NCBI GenBank assembly: GCA_944990035.1 | Contig: CALYLX010000146.1 | Coordinates: 310,001 to 374,000 of the forward strand | Origin: Clitopilus passeckerianus | Lineage: Eukaryota; Basidiomycota; Agaricomycetes; Agaricales; Entolomataceae | Reading direction: 5' to 3' | Length of the DNA stretch: 64,000 bases | In this document: positions 34,102 to 46,266 of the stretch, piece by piece | How the letters are laid out: every line of letters starts with the position of its first letter | Numbering within the stretch: the first letter of the stretch is position 1 | Notes under the pieces: model-generated | The model's database searches: none | What the model saw: only the letters and a program-made list of their open reading frames with translations | What the model was told of the DNA's origin: nothing | Program-made: the position numbers and the translations under genes

Positions 34102-37100
34102 TATTTTGAACGATGTATTAGTTCCGTTGACATATATCATAATTCCTGTATGCTAATTGTCATTACTGTGTCTTCTGTATCTGATAGCCTTTTGTTAACG
34201 AACGTTCGTATGTTTTGTCGGCGTTTCGGCCGATACGTGCTTGAAGGTTGCTTAGAAGTTCAATATCCCTATTTTCAACTTCAGTAATAAGCCAGTCCCT
34301 TCCCGCTGCTCGGCACGATTACAAAAGACTGAACTCCAGGATTATGCACGTTTTCAGGTTGGCAGGCGTTGTATTGTTTGCCCTGCTCAATTAACACTTC
34401 GGACCGGCCTTCCAGAGACCTCGTTCCCGGATGTCATTGTGGAAGTCAAGCCTTCCCTTCTTTGACGCGGGGTCGACGATCCTAGAAGGTTCGCCGGCCA
34501 GAAGATAAATGAGTTTGAACACCGGCAAGAAGCATTCTGGTGGAACATCACCTCATTCGGAATTCCGTCCTCTATTCCCGATGATATCGATGGCGAGAAT
34601 GGAATCCCTTTGACCTTGACTTTTTCGTAATGCACCAGGTTCGCATATGGTTCGCAAGCTTCGCCCGACTTGCAGATAGAAACACATGCGAGGCGCCTTG
34701 TCATCCACAGCGTTGAAGGATGTTGACCATGTCCGTAAGAGCGGAGAGCATGAGAGAATGATACCAACGACCAAGGAGCGATGCCCCAATCGTTCTAGTC
34801 TTAGTTCCCCCACATGATCAGAAACCATACCGCTGTCTAATCCTTGAACTGACATTCGCATTGGTTCTTCAACCTAAACATAGCGCACATCTGGGACTAC
34901 TTCTGACAATTCGGAGTCGGACATCGTATCGACTAATGTTCTCTGACTGTAGATCCCGAAACAGCATGAAAACAATGATAACGGGCGCCGGGGAACCGTG
35001 AAGGTATGGTGGAGCATCAAGTCTGCGCAGAAAGGAGGCTTCTGCCTGTGCTGTGAGGGATCTCTGGAATCAATAGAGTGATACATTCTGGGGAACCTGC
35101 CCCCGAGATGACCGGGCGTACTGGAATGCTAGTACCGCATATTTACAATAGTACTTCATGAGTCTTTGACTGTAACCGCATTGTTTCCACTGCTTCAAAG
35201 TTTTTGCTAGAGACCTTTGATTTACGTTGCTGATCGCCAGGGTCCTCTGCGAACAAGCCACCGCTCGCTACCACACGTGTTTCGACTTGCAGGGCGGCGC
35301 AAGATGACCGAGAGTCGATGCCCAGTTGCTAAGGCTTTCGTATTGTTCATGAGTCATGAGCGAGGCGTGATCTCCGGAAGGCAAACCATAACCTTTGCCG
35401 TCGAAAGTCAGTTCGAGGCCGGCCTACTGTAGAGGTGAAGTCTCGGGGATCTCAAAGTTCAGCGACTTTGGCGAGAGTTTCCGGAACGAGCCGTCGGCTT
35501 GGAAGCAGAACTGTGGCCAACGAATACGCGACGAGGATCAAAGTTTCGTTATTTACTAGACTTTTGAGTCGCTGAGGTTGAAGACTGAGTGGCTCCGCTG
35601 TCGGAGGCGATCTAATATGGGGTGAAAGAAGAGACAATTTTCTTCATAACCAGTGCGACGGATAAGAGCGCTCATCTCGACGTTTATGTGGCAAAGGACA
35701 TAGGAAGGTGCTATACTTCGATTATGCAGAAAGCCCAACGTCATCATCCGTCGACATTGATGTGAGTCCCATGGACCCTTCCAGGGTCAGGAATATCCTC
35801 AACCGTAGGTCCGAAATCGTCGAGCTTGCGTCAAACCTTCTTCCACGAGCCAGTTACAAGCATGTGAGTGAACACTGTGGGGCAATAGTGGGGGCAAACT
35901 TGGGGTGTCCAGCTCCGGGGTTCGAGTGAAAATGCTGGATATTTGTATGATCGAGAATGGAGGCAGCTGGCGACAGTCAACAGACCTCGATGGTGGTACT
36001 GTCATGGAAGACCAAGGTCGCAACCAGCTCGGACTTGTGGGGATTGATTTGATCGTTGTTACTTAAGCTCTCTTGTTTGATTTTGGCCTGAATTTATCTC
36101 GCAGGTTGGATCTGGATGAACAAAGGTACAACGGGAGATGATTGAAGCCACACACAGTCTCTTTTGTTTGCTTGTTTACATGAGTCCTGGCCGTTGTTCA
36201 GGACAAACACCAGAAAGATTAGAATCATCGGCACCTGAGCGTTGGGCGTCTTTGGGGTTTGGACGCCCTGAGAGTATTTCTCATTATTTTTGGCCGTCCT
36301 CTGTACACCGGCGTGCTACCCGTGCTCCGTCTTGTTAAGGTTTGACGGCGGTGAGAACTTTTCATAATGACTGAATGGATACGAGGGCAGGCGATGCCAA
36401 AGTCGTATATGCCGGCAATGGGAGTGTGCCGATTGCTTCGCTCTCCATACGGACGATCTGGAGAGTCTGGTGGGGCGAGGAGGGCGTCTTCAAGTTGTAT
36501 TTATTGGAGGCCCCCTAATGTGATCGATGATTACTGAAACAGAGGATACCAACAACGCAGCCCACGAAAGATCGTATCAAGGCATCCAGGAGAAGGTGAA
36601 GGTCCAGCATGGCTCAAAGATAACTAGTGGTTTCTGGATTCAGGGTCTCGGAAAAGTCGTCGTTGGTGCGAGATCTTGTTGTTGTATTGTCGAGAACTCC
36701 AAGGTGTCAGGAGTTGAGGGTAGCCATTCGATTTGCACCGTCAAGTTCATACATGATGATAGCAACCAGGAGGAAGAATGTCAGAGAAGGCTCGGCGGTA
36801 TGAGAAGCGTGAGAGAAATATCAGATAACACCTCGGGTTTGTTGTGTTTTACCCCGAAAATGTTTAAAAATACAAGTTCCGAGGTTCTGAAGCGCCTACA
36901 CTCCGAAGTGAGTTCATTGGCGACAGCCTTCTAGTAGTATTTCTGACATTTTCCCCACTTGCAGGCAGGAGCTTCGGGCGGTAGTTTTTGTTGAGCGACT
37001 TCCCCATGATTTTGAGGGGTCGGAAAAGGGGTTGACCGGGTCGCCATAGTCGATTTTTATGGTTTTAATTGGCAATTATTTCGGGAGCCATTGAATAGCG

Positions 37101-37808
37101 GTCGCAGGGAGGGCAACGGAGGCAAAAGGGCATAACTGCTCAAACTGATCGGCGATCATCATTACAGGCCAAGCATGACCAAATATACTTTCCGCGAGTC
37201 CGAGTCCAGTCGGGCAGATTCGCTCGGTGGCCACTGGCAGTTTGCCGTCCTCAAGATGCGAGGAGCCTACCCTCAAGCTGTTTTCAAATTGGGCACTTCT
37301 TCGTGATGCAAGTATACCTAGAAGGGAGTAGTACACATCAGAATCTCAGGAAGGCCTAACGAATCGGGGATCTTGTCAGTCATTTAGGGAGCGGCATCAC
37401 CAGGACCCTTAGAAGTTGACGCGCAGGGGCAATGACTTCGCTTACAATTGTGAGCCATTACCAGATTTCCCAATTTTTCGAACCGTGAGACGAATGCACG
37501 TCTTGTTCTTGGACGCTCTTAGCTTCTTACTACCACCAACGCCCGTTGAGCGGTTAGTATCCTACGCAAGCTAATTGGGCAACTCCTGCCACCCCGCCTG
37601 CCAGTGGGTCTTGTATACGACACTCTATTTGCACGTATACCGGTATCTGAACGGCAACGAAGGGTGTCCTGGAAATAACCAATTCCTCGGAGTCATATAA
37701 ACCTCCGCCCCGTCATTCAAGAAATACTCCCGCTGCCATCTCTCCACAATTACGAGCGCCACACGACTCCTCGTCTCCCTTCCCTTTTCTTTCAAAACCC
37801 TCGAGAAG
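34102..37808. other. Gene-poor region, about 3.7 kb
   Basis: No reading frame here resembles a known family and none shows intron-exon patterns like the neighbours. The longest (34387-34767 and 34553-34861, both minus; 36527-36934 plus) are 102-135 codons and overlap in conflicting frames. No terminal repeats, target-site duplications or tRNA were found by eye. The rightmost few hundred bases should be promoter for the 37.8 kb gene. Confidence 0.45.
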
Positions 37809-40172
37809 ATGGCAGGACTATCTCCCTCACGGCGAAAACGCAACGACTTTACGGATTTTTTTCGCACTTCGACTAGTAGTGCACCGTCACAGAAGGACTT
37901 GGGATCCAATGAGCTGCAGCCGGCAGCCGCGTCGGAGTCTGAGCAGGACGCTTCAGGCGGATACTTGAGTCCGCCAGAAGGCTCAAAAACTATCAAGCGA
38001 GTTGCAACCAAGATTCCGTTTCTCGGCCGGAGTCGAAAGAAGTCGACACACTCAGTGAAGTCTGGTGTTGTATCTGATGCTACCAGTGCTGGATATGAAT
38101 CAACCGATTTTGGAGAGTCCTCCACAGCAGCATTGAAAAAATCCCGGTAAGTACTATTTTCGTAGCTCTGTGACCTGTGCGCTTGTGGGTCCATGGGGAT
38201 GAGGCAAGCGCCTGGCACTGCACCGTTTTCCATCAGATTTCAAACATGCATCATTAACTAACCTCCGTTCCAGACGGTTTTCTCAGCCAGCATCGTCCCC
38301 AGAGCACTCTTCTACTTCCCAGGCTGCCTCGTCATCCCTTTTCTTCCCTACTAAACTGGCTGCGCACTTCCAAATCACAAAATCCAAGAAGGCTCGGAAA
38401 GGCTCTTCCAAGGATGAACAGTCATTGACCGTACCATCAGAACCCCGACCTGTCTCTTTCGAATCCGACACCTCAGAGTCGAGCGCTTTTCGGTCCACTA
38501 CTCCGCGCCCTACTATAACGCTATCGCCATCACCTGACGGACCTCTCGACGATATTGACAACCTCGACGAATTCGACGATCTCTTCACGCGTTCCAAACT
38601 TCCTAAGAAACCTACCTCCTCAAATCGCGAAACCTGCACGCCTGCTGCGGCATATCGCGACATGTTTCACAGTGGTGACTCTAGCGTGACCCTCACTCCT
38701 GCTCGCAGGAACACAGGCCACATATCCCCCTCTCACCTGCGGAAACAATCAGTGACATTGCTCGCCGCGAAGCACGAGAGCTGGCTGAGAGGACATCGAA
38801 GCTCAAACTCCCGAACACTCTGCCACCCCGACCTTCTCAGGCAGAACCGAACGAAGATTCAGCAGAAACTGGGAGTGTGATTGATGCCGCTTCATCAGCT
38901 AGTTTGGTGAACAGAACCAGATCTCTCTCTCCAGCCAGCCTTCGTGCTGCCCGGCTGAGAACAAAATCTGCGACTACCACTAAGATGGCTTCAAAACCGC
39001 CAAACATCCCCCTCCCTCTTCCACCCGCACCCAAGATAAAACCTCCGACCCCTCCCGTTACCACTCCTCCTGCCGTGGATAAGCCATTCCCCCTTTCACC
39101 CTCGCGTACCTCATCTCGTCTTAGCAGTAACAATTCGTCTCCTGGTCGTCGACGAGCTCACACAGATGGCAGTCTACCGCCTTCGCTGATCAAACGCGAA
39201 GCAGCGATCAAATCAGCCAGCAAGCCAAGCACCCCGGAATTGGAGAAGAAAGCATCTTCTAGATCGAGTGCGGATAAGGAGAACATCGACGTCGATTCGC
39301 TAAGTCCCGAGCAAATGAAGGAAGCCCTGCTGAAGCGTATCAGACGACTCGAAGAGCTGGAAGACCAGATGGCGGAAATGGCCGGAACACATGCCTCGGA
39401 AAAGACGACACTGGAAAAGCGCATTCGTGTGCTAGAGTTGGATGTGCACAAGCGCACTAACGAGAATCGGGCACTCGTACGGATTCTTCAGACTCGTGTG
39501 GATAAGTCAAAATCCTCCGAGACAGACACGGCATCGATTTCTTCGACGAAGTACAGCAGAATGGTTGCATCTGGAAGCCCGCCATCTCGAACCGCGCTCT
39601 CAAGCCCAGACGATTCTGGAGTAGAGTCATATGCGACCTCAGGGGCTGAGTCGTCTTTGCATGGATCCACTTCCATCCGCAAAAAGGCCCAACGGCCATT
39701 AATTTTAAGCGATTCGCTATATCGCTCCTCGTTGCCTTCTGCTAAGGTACCAACAAAGAGGGAATCTCTTTATTCCCTTGCCTCAACCTCGGCTACCTCA
39801 TCGGCCTCCTCCTTGTTACCGCCTAGCCCATCGTTAGGAGGTTCACCTCTATCAGCGATCCTCGAATCTCCTAATGCCATCAGCAAGACCAGCACCACAA
39901 TAACGAAGAAGCGCATCGCACCCATAATTGCAGGAGAGTCGCTCTCTGACGATGACAGACGTTTGTCACGAATCTCAAGATTCTCTACTTCTTCATCGGC
40001 TTCCAGCTCTTCTCTATCGACCACAGCGACGAGCGCGTATTCTGCCAATCTACGACGTGGCCGACCTCCCTCAATAGCGCAGGTGCTTGAAAAAGGAGGC
40101 GCAGACGAGCGCTTTGACAAAATACAAATTGCCGGCGTTACTCAAGCGACCGCGACACCTTATACTCCGTGA
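37809..40172 (+). CDS. Serine-rich protein with a coiled coil, unknown function
   Basis: Exon 1 37809-38146 (MAGLSPSRRKRNDFTDFF) and exon 2 38274-40172, separated by a 127-base intron (gtaagt...cag). The product, about 740 residues, is mainly Ser/Pro/Thr-rich and likely disordered. It has basic patches (RVATKIPFLGRSRKKS), an acidic patch (LDDIDNLDEFDDLFTRSK) and one coiled coil (about 39300-39500: MKEALLKRIRRLEELEDQM, then TLEKRIRVLELDVHKRTNE). The frame is lost at GG 38741-38742. One more G lets the helical stretch IARREARELAERTSKLKLP continue into the second open frame, so the gene is probably single and intact. Scaffold or cytoskeletal role is possible but unproven. Confidence 0.68.
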
Positions 40173-41104
40173 ATAATCACATACTACCTGACAAACACAC
40201 CCAAGTCACTCTTTGCGCTTCGAGCATCTCAACACCACCTTCGACTTCAAATTGTATCAACTCTTCACACTTCATAATGGTTTTTATGTTACTTCCATTC
40301 ATTCTCGTTAATTGCATAAGATATCCCCTCGTATTCTGGGCCTTCATTTCGCTTTTTCATTCTACTCGTTCACCCATAATCCATCATAACGTATCTCTCA
40401 TTTGCATTTATCGCTGAATTTACTCTTATTTAATAGGCACTTGGTGCCTCTCCACGCTCTTTACAAGTTACAACGTTGATCATACCCGAACGCTCTTTAC
40501 TCCTTTCTCTCCAGGTTGCTAGTACAGTACTCCAGCCAAGGATTCATTGGACTCTTAAATCATTCTGTACACCACCTCATTGTTTTACTGCAGATCCAAA
40601 GCTAAATTGAATTTTTCTTTGATTCCAACGGCTAACTCATGTTGCATTGTCGTGATGATTTCCGTCGTTCTCGCGGCCGTTAGCCGTGTTTTCGCAACCA
40701 TTGCAGCTTCCCTGAAACTCGGAGACGAGCGGTACGGAGCCCTGATGATGTCAATGAAACCAAGGACGACTCCGGAAGCTTGGGACTTTTCGAGCTAAGT
40801 ACGTTAGGTCAAGCAGTCCTCGAGGCTTCGAGGCATTGGTGTGAATGTTAAAAGGCTTTTAGATGCTTGTAAAGATGTTTAAATGTTGAATAACGAACAT
40901 CTAATCTAATCTGACGTGTTGATGATGAACTTCACACAGCCATCCCATAATTGATGTACGGAGCGTTTGTTGCTATCCATGTCACCGAGGACTTGAGGTC
41001 CTCTTGTTCGTCGCAACTTTGACTTTCTCTTGAAACTTTCGACGTTGCCAGCTGGGTAACCGAGTTCGAGCGATCCTCATAGCTCGGGCTGGCCTCAGAG
41101 CAGG
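40173..41104. other. Intergenic, 3' flank and promoter
   Basis: AT-rich 3' flank of the upstream gene, then presumably the promoter of the 41.1 kb gene. A 72-codon frame at 40580-40798 is unconvincing. No repeats are seen. Confidence 0.5.
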
Positions 41105-44100
41105 ATGCCTGTCCTATCGTCCTTCATTTCCTACCGACCAGGGCGGAAACGGGGGAATAATAACAAGGCCACTATTGGGAAAATCAGCTCACCATTTCCC
41201 GTGCAGTTGACCAATGATATTAACACGCCACATCCTTATGCATCCCCTCCGATAATCGACATACACGACGAAAGAGGGCGTAGTCCTAGTCCTTCGCCTG
41301 AACCATCGCTCGAACGTCCGTCAAATGACTATTATTCGACTAGTAGCCCGCCTCAAATGCGCCTGGATGTCGACATCAATCCCAGCCCGCTGGCAAGTTG
41401 GTTTCCACCTGACTTGTTGAAGTCAGATCCGTTCACTGTGAACCTTGGTGAAGAGGCGCCGGAAGCAAGCGGAAGCAAATCCTACCACGGAAATGGCCCC
41501 AACGTCGCGGGACTCTCTCGGCTCCGAGAAGAATACCCAGCACAGCGGCCCAGCTACGAGGAGGACATGGATGAGGATAGTGAAGATGAAGATGATGAGA
41601 TTGAAGCTGAGGAGGTTTTGGCAGGAATGGATGTAAGGTTCAACAGCTAGCGCTTGTATTGACGACGCTCAAATAGTTCTTTTTCTAGATTTCTTATGGT
41701 GATATATACCCTCCAGAGGTTCGTAATTTCTCAAGAAACCACTTGCTGAAACTTTAACGTAGAGTTAGGATGTACATGGGACCCCTACGAAACGACCTGC
41801 CCCAACACCCATAAAAATACCCAATACCAACATACATGGACCCAAAGTTCAGGTTGTCCGTTCCGCAGAGCAATCCCGGCCAACATCCCAAATCTCGTCC
41901 CCAGAATCATCTGCAGTCTCAGGAACGTCCTTTGCACGGGCTTTGATGGGCAACTCGTTCTTCCTATCGAGCGACGCCCGAGGCTCGAAGTACCGAAGCG
42001 GGTTTTCTACTCTGACGCGGACGGATTCTGCAACACTCCCTCGGGGAGAATATGGCCTCATCAATTCTCCGTATTGGCGCGGCAGTACGGGCAGTTCCCT
42101 CCTTTCACCCCCAATTCCTTCAGCTCCAGTCCCACCAGTTCCGGATAACGCGGACCAAGTTTACGTGCCTCCTCAGATAGGAAGGCAATCTGGTGAACCC
42201 AAGCGTAGCCGGTCTGCAAACGCCACATCTATCAGTGCTACCCCCACCGAGCAGGAACGTGAAGAGGCTCAAGCGCACAGACAGGATGAAGAGGATGCTC
42301 AGGCGCTTCGGAGGATCTCTCGGATATCGGAAACGAAGACGTCGCTGGAGAGCACTGTCCAGGATCACAGCACAGCAGCTGAAGAACCAGGACCTACAAA
42401 TACCCAAACCCAACAGCAAACACACAACTCTTCCTATAGTATCTCTTCTATTGATAAGGGGAAATCTAGGCGTTATTCTATGATGCCTGAATCGGTCAGG
42501 TCGGACTCAGATATCATGTCGGATGGTGTTGGGTCGCCTTCCGTGTTTTCAGACCCGCCGTCTTCTGGTGGAAGGGAGGACTTGGATAATGTACTGGATT
42601 ACTATCAACTGGAGGAGAGCTTGGATCAATTGTCGCCCCCTGGCGGTTATCGCCTTCCGTTTTCCCCCATTACAGAAGAGACTAGTTCACAATTATCGCC
42701 ACCCGCACCGTATAACAGGCCAGATAGCCGGAGCTCCTCAATAAAGACCCCAGGTAGATACTTCTTTGGAGCAAGTCCGTCTGCTACTATGGGTGGAGGT
42801 GAGTATATTCCCTGAGTATTATGCTCGATACGGCCTCACAAAACATATCAGTTCGGGTTGACTGGAGTATGAAAAGAGCCTCTGAAGCTAGGTCAGGCAG
42901 TCGGGACAGCATTTCAAAACAACTGCTGCCCATTGGAGAACGGCCTCCAACAACGCAGGTCAGTTGTTCCGAGTTCATATATGCTACGTCTTCTCAACGA
43001 CCATGCACTCAGTCCACGTCCCCTAACGGTGCTTCAACGCACGTCTCACGTCCTTCCATCGGCAAAAATACATTGGGGCCAAACAGCGGAGGAGACGGAC
43101 GCTCGCTCTTGCCACCACCACCATTGAGTACCATTCGTGGACGCTCTGGTAGCGCGCCAAGTCCTATACAAGTTCTCAGGGATTCCAAGGACCTTAACTC
43201 GTATACTATCATGGTTACTCCCCGCACTGGCGACTCAGGCGAACACACTGCTTCAACGGATGATAGCGAAATGCTACGACAGGACTTCCCACAAACCCCG
43301 AATGCATTCAGCCCCGGCTTTTCCCCTGGACTATCATCTGCTACGTCTCCCAGGGATGATTCGTATAACGGTGTTGGTGAACCAGGGCCCACGACTCCCA
43401 TGAGTGCCCTCTTACCTTCAAACCGTGCCATCCAACCAAGTTTGGCACAACAAGTGTTGTTGACGAGGGCCGCTACGAGCGTGCATGGTGCAAGACATTC
43501 GAGGCAGAACAGCCTTTCGAAGATGGTCAGGATGAATGGCGGGCTGCCCCCACCTGCGAACAGGCCTACGTCCGCGATTGTAAATCACACTCCGGCCGGG
43601 CAAGATCCAACTTCCAGCGACGAGACGCTCGCGGAGAAGGACGGGAGCCAAATGGGACATGATTACGCCCACTCTAACACTTCCTTGACTAGCTTGACCA
43701 GCACCAGCAGCCGCAGAAATGAATCTCACCCCAGCCAATCTTCGGATTCTCCTCTCATTCAAGAGCCATTCACGGAGGCGGGATCCACGCAATCTCAATC
43801 ACCTTTTCATGGTTCACAAGAGGTACAGCTACCCCGCGAGGGAGTAACGTCGCCTGCAACTACGGTCACAGTGGCTCCAGCTTCCCCCGCTCTGTCAAAT
43901 AACACGGAAGGGTCAACTGGATTAGCATATATGCATAGCCAGCCCTCGTCTGGTCTCAGTAGCCCACAACCGGAAGGGCAGGCTAGCCAACGATCGTCCG
44001 GGTCCCATTATACGCCCCTCGAGTCTCCCAGGGTCCTACCTACAGTTCCTCCTTCACCTTCGGTCGTCGTTCCGCCTCCTCCACCTCCTCCTCCACCGCC

Positions 44101-46030
44101 TGCTGAACCATCATCTAACACCGCAAGTCCGAACCTGACCAATGCTGATATTGCACCTTCACCCAGAGTGGGACGTGTGCCTATACCTCCTAACCAATCC
44201 CATATACCCGCGCCAGCGCCCTCATCAACTACCCCTGTTATGTCTCCTCCTGCACCCTTGCCAAATTCACTCACAACCAGCCCCATCATTTCTCCTTCTG
44301 CACCTTTACCATCCTCTCCTTTAGTTCGGCATCCCATGATAATCAATCCGCCACCACCGCATGCACGGCTTACATCAACCCAAGGGTCCGCGGCCTCTAT
44401 CTATGGATACTCTATGGACTCGGCTCCTACGGGCTCTCCACCTCCATATTCTTCCATCGTGAACACTCATGAACGAGCTCTCGATACCGTCAATGTGACA
44501 CCCACGACCAGCGGTAGCTACGACCCCAATTATAGGTTCGGGATGACACCAGTGTCGCCACCTGCAAACATTGGTCGTTTCACAACCACATCTGAGCCGT
44601 CGTCGACTCCAGGACAAAATACCTCTCCCCTTCCTTCCCGGCAGAGAGCGAGACCAGCTATCCCTATCGGGCCCCGTCGACCCAGTGCACAGCATCCCCA
44701 TGGTCATGGGAGTCTTCCGCCGTCTACATGGGCCGCACGGGAGAGGGGTGGTTCGGTATCCTCTGTTGGAAGTGCGGTACCCGCTAGCCGGCGAGTCCAG
44801 GCCCAAAACCTGCCATCCCCCAAATTTCCTACACCCACGCCGAAGTTCCGAGGATTCACAATGGATGCTGCCAAATGGACGTTCACATCCTCTCAATTGC
44901 AAGACATTGTTTCACGAGCTATCAGACAATCTTCCGAAGCATCATTCATTCGTTTGCTTCAGCTTGAAACTCTCGACGAGGAGATTCCGGACGAAATTGA
45001 TCGCCTTGAAGCATTGAAAAGCCATATCAAAGCCAACTACAAGAATCTATCTCGCCGAAGAACGACTTTGTTGGACTCGTTGACCAGTTGCATGGATAGC
45101 ACAGATCCGGATGCAAAATCACGAGCTTTGCGATTCATGGAAGACCTAAGAGATATATCGGCAAATCTGGATAAACTTACAGAGGAGCTCAACTCGGTCA
45201 ATGAGCAACTCGCTCAGGTCAACCATATCACACAATTGCATTCGACAAGTGCTTTGGCCATGGCCTTGCGCAAGCTTAACGGTAGCTTCCTTAAACAGTT
45301 CCAGGAAGCGCAGACATTGAGGGAGCAAGTGTCCTCGCTACAAGCCGAACGCGACGAGGCTTGGAAACAGGCGGAGAAGGTTGCAAACGACTACGATGAC
45401 CTGAGGAGTGGCCTGGTTGACTCTCCCGATTCCGAAACCAAGCTTTCACGAGTCACCGCCTCTCGAAATGCGAGCGTGAGGGCGACCAAAGCTGGCCTTC
45501 GCTCTGCTAGCCGAGTGAGCCAGAGGTTATCGGTCGGCAGCAACAGCTTGAGGGGCTTGACAACACCAAACAGCGCCAGAACTACATTCCATGAAGAGGT
45601 TCCTCCCGTCCCACCTATCCCCAGGCATCGACCAGAAGAAATCAGAACCAATTTACCCCTCAGAAACTCCGTGGTATGCATTTCATTTATCCTGTATAGA
45701 ACGAGATGCTGAGAGGAAACATAGACAATCGTGTCAACAAGCACGCCCAACTCTGAAACCCGGGCGATGGTGCGTGTGACAGAAGAGCTATACGACATGC
45801 TGGGCATATCTCTCAATGAGAATCGCGGTCGTCGCTCGCGGTCAGTGATTGGTCTTCCCGGAGAAGCAGATCAGGCTGGTTCACCGTCGTACTCCTATTA
45901 TGACCCGCCTCCAAATACTGGCCGCCGGAATTCACTTCCTGGAAGTGCCGCGCTCCCGCCAGATCCATATAATTCCCTTGCCGCAGATGTCAACACCATC
46001 TTGAATTCAGACAGGTCGGGTTGGATATAG
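41105..46030 (+). CDS. Very large disordered protein with C-terminal coiled coil
   Basis: Five exons: 41105-41632, a 30-base micro-exon 41689-41718 (coding ISYGDIYPPE), 41769-42798, 42852-45673 and 45725-46030, all in continuous frame; about 1570 residues. It is rich in Ser, Pro and Thr with an acidic region (DEDSEDEDDEIEAEE), a poly-Pro run of about ten (44078-44104) and many SPP/PPP motifs. Near residues 1190-1370 lies a folded helical part: WTFTSSQLQDIVSRAIRQ, then RLEALKSHIKANYKNLSRR, then DLRDISANLDKLTEELNSVN and SLQAERDEAWKQAEKV. A 54-base segment, 42959-43012, has perfect intron borders but is in frame and stop-free, so it may be retained. Poly-Pro plus coiled coil suggests a cortical or polarity scaffold (inference). 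Frame is intact throughout. Confidence 0.75.
42959..43012 (+). other. Optional in-frame intron
   Basis: Begins cag|gtcagt and ends cactcag. It is 54 bases (18 codons) with no stop, so both spliced and unspliced messages would encode protein. Confidence 0.4.
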
Positions 46031-46266
46031 TTCGATAGCAACAATTGTAACTTATACCATCGTAACTTCGCTATCTTGTTCATAGTTCAATGCTTTCTAT
46101 GTTTCATGTTATCTGATAAACCATTTTATTTGACCAAGGCCAATATCATTCATCAATATTGACAACCTAATAGATCAACGAGAGGTGAGAGCAGTTTCAA
46201 AGCATTGGAGGAAGATGAAAACAATGGAATAAATAAATGATGAAATAAGGTATTATGAGTCAATTC

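Noticed and set aside
36527..36934. 135-codon plus-strand frame as a gene
   Set aside because: No conserved pattern, no neighbouring exons, and the surrounding region has equal chance frames on both strands.
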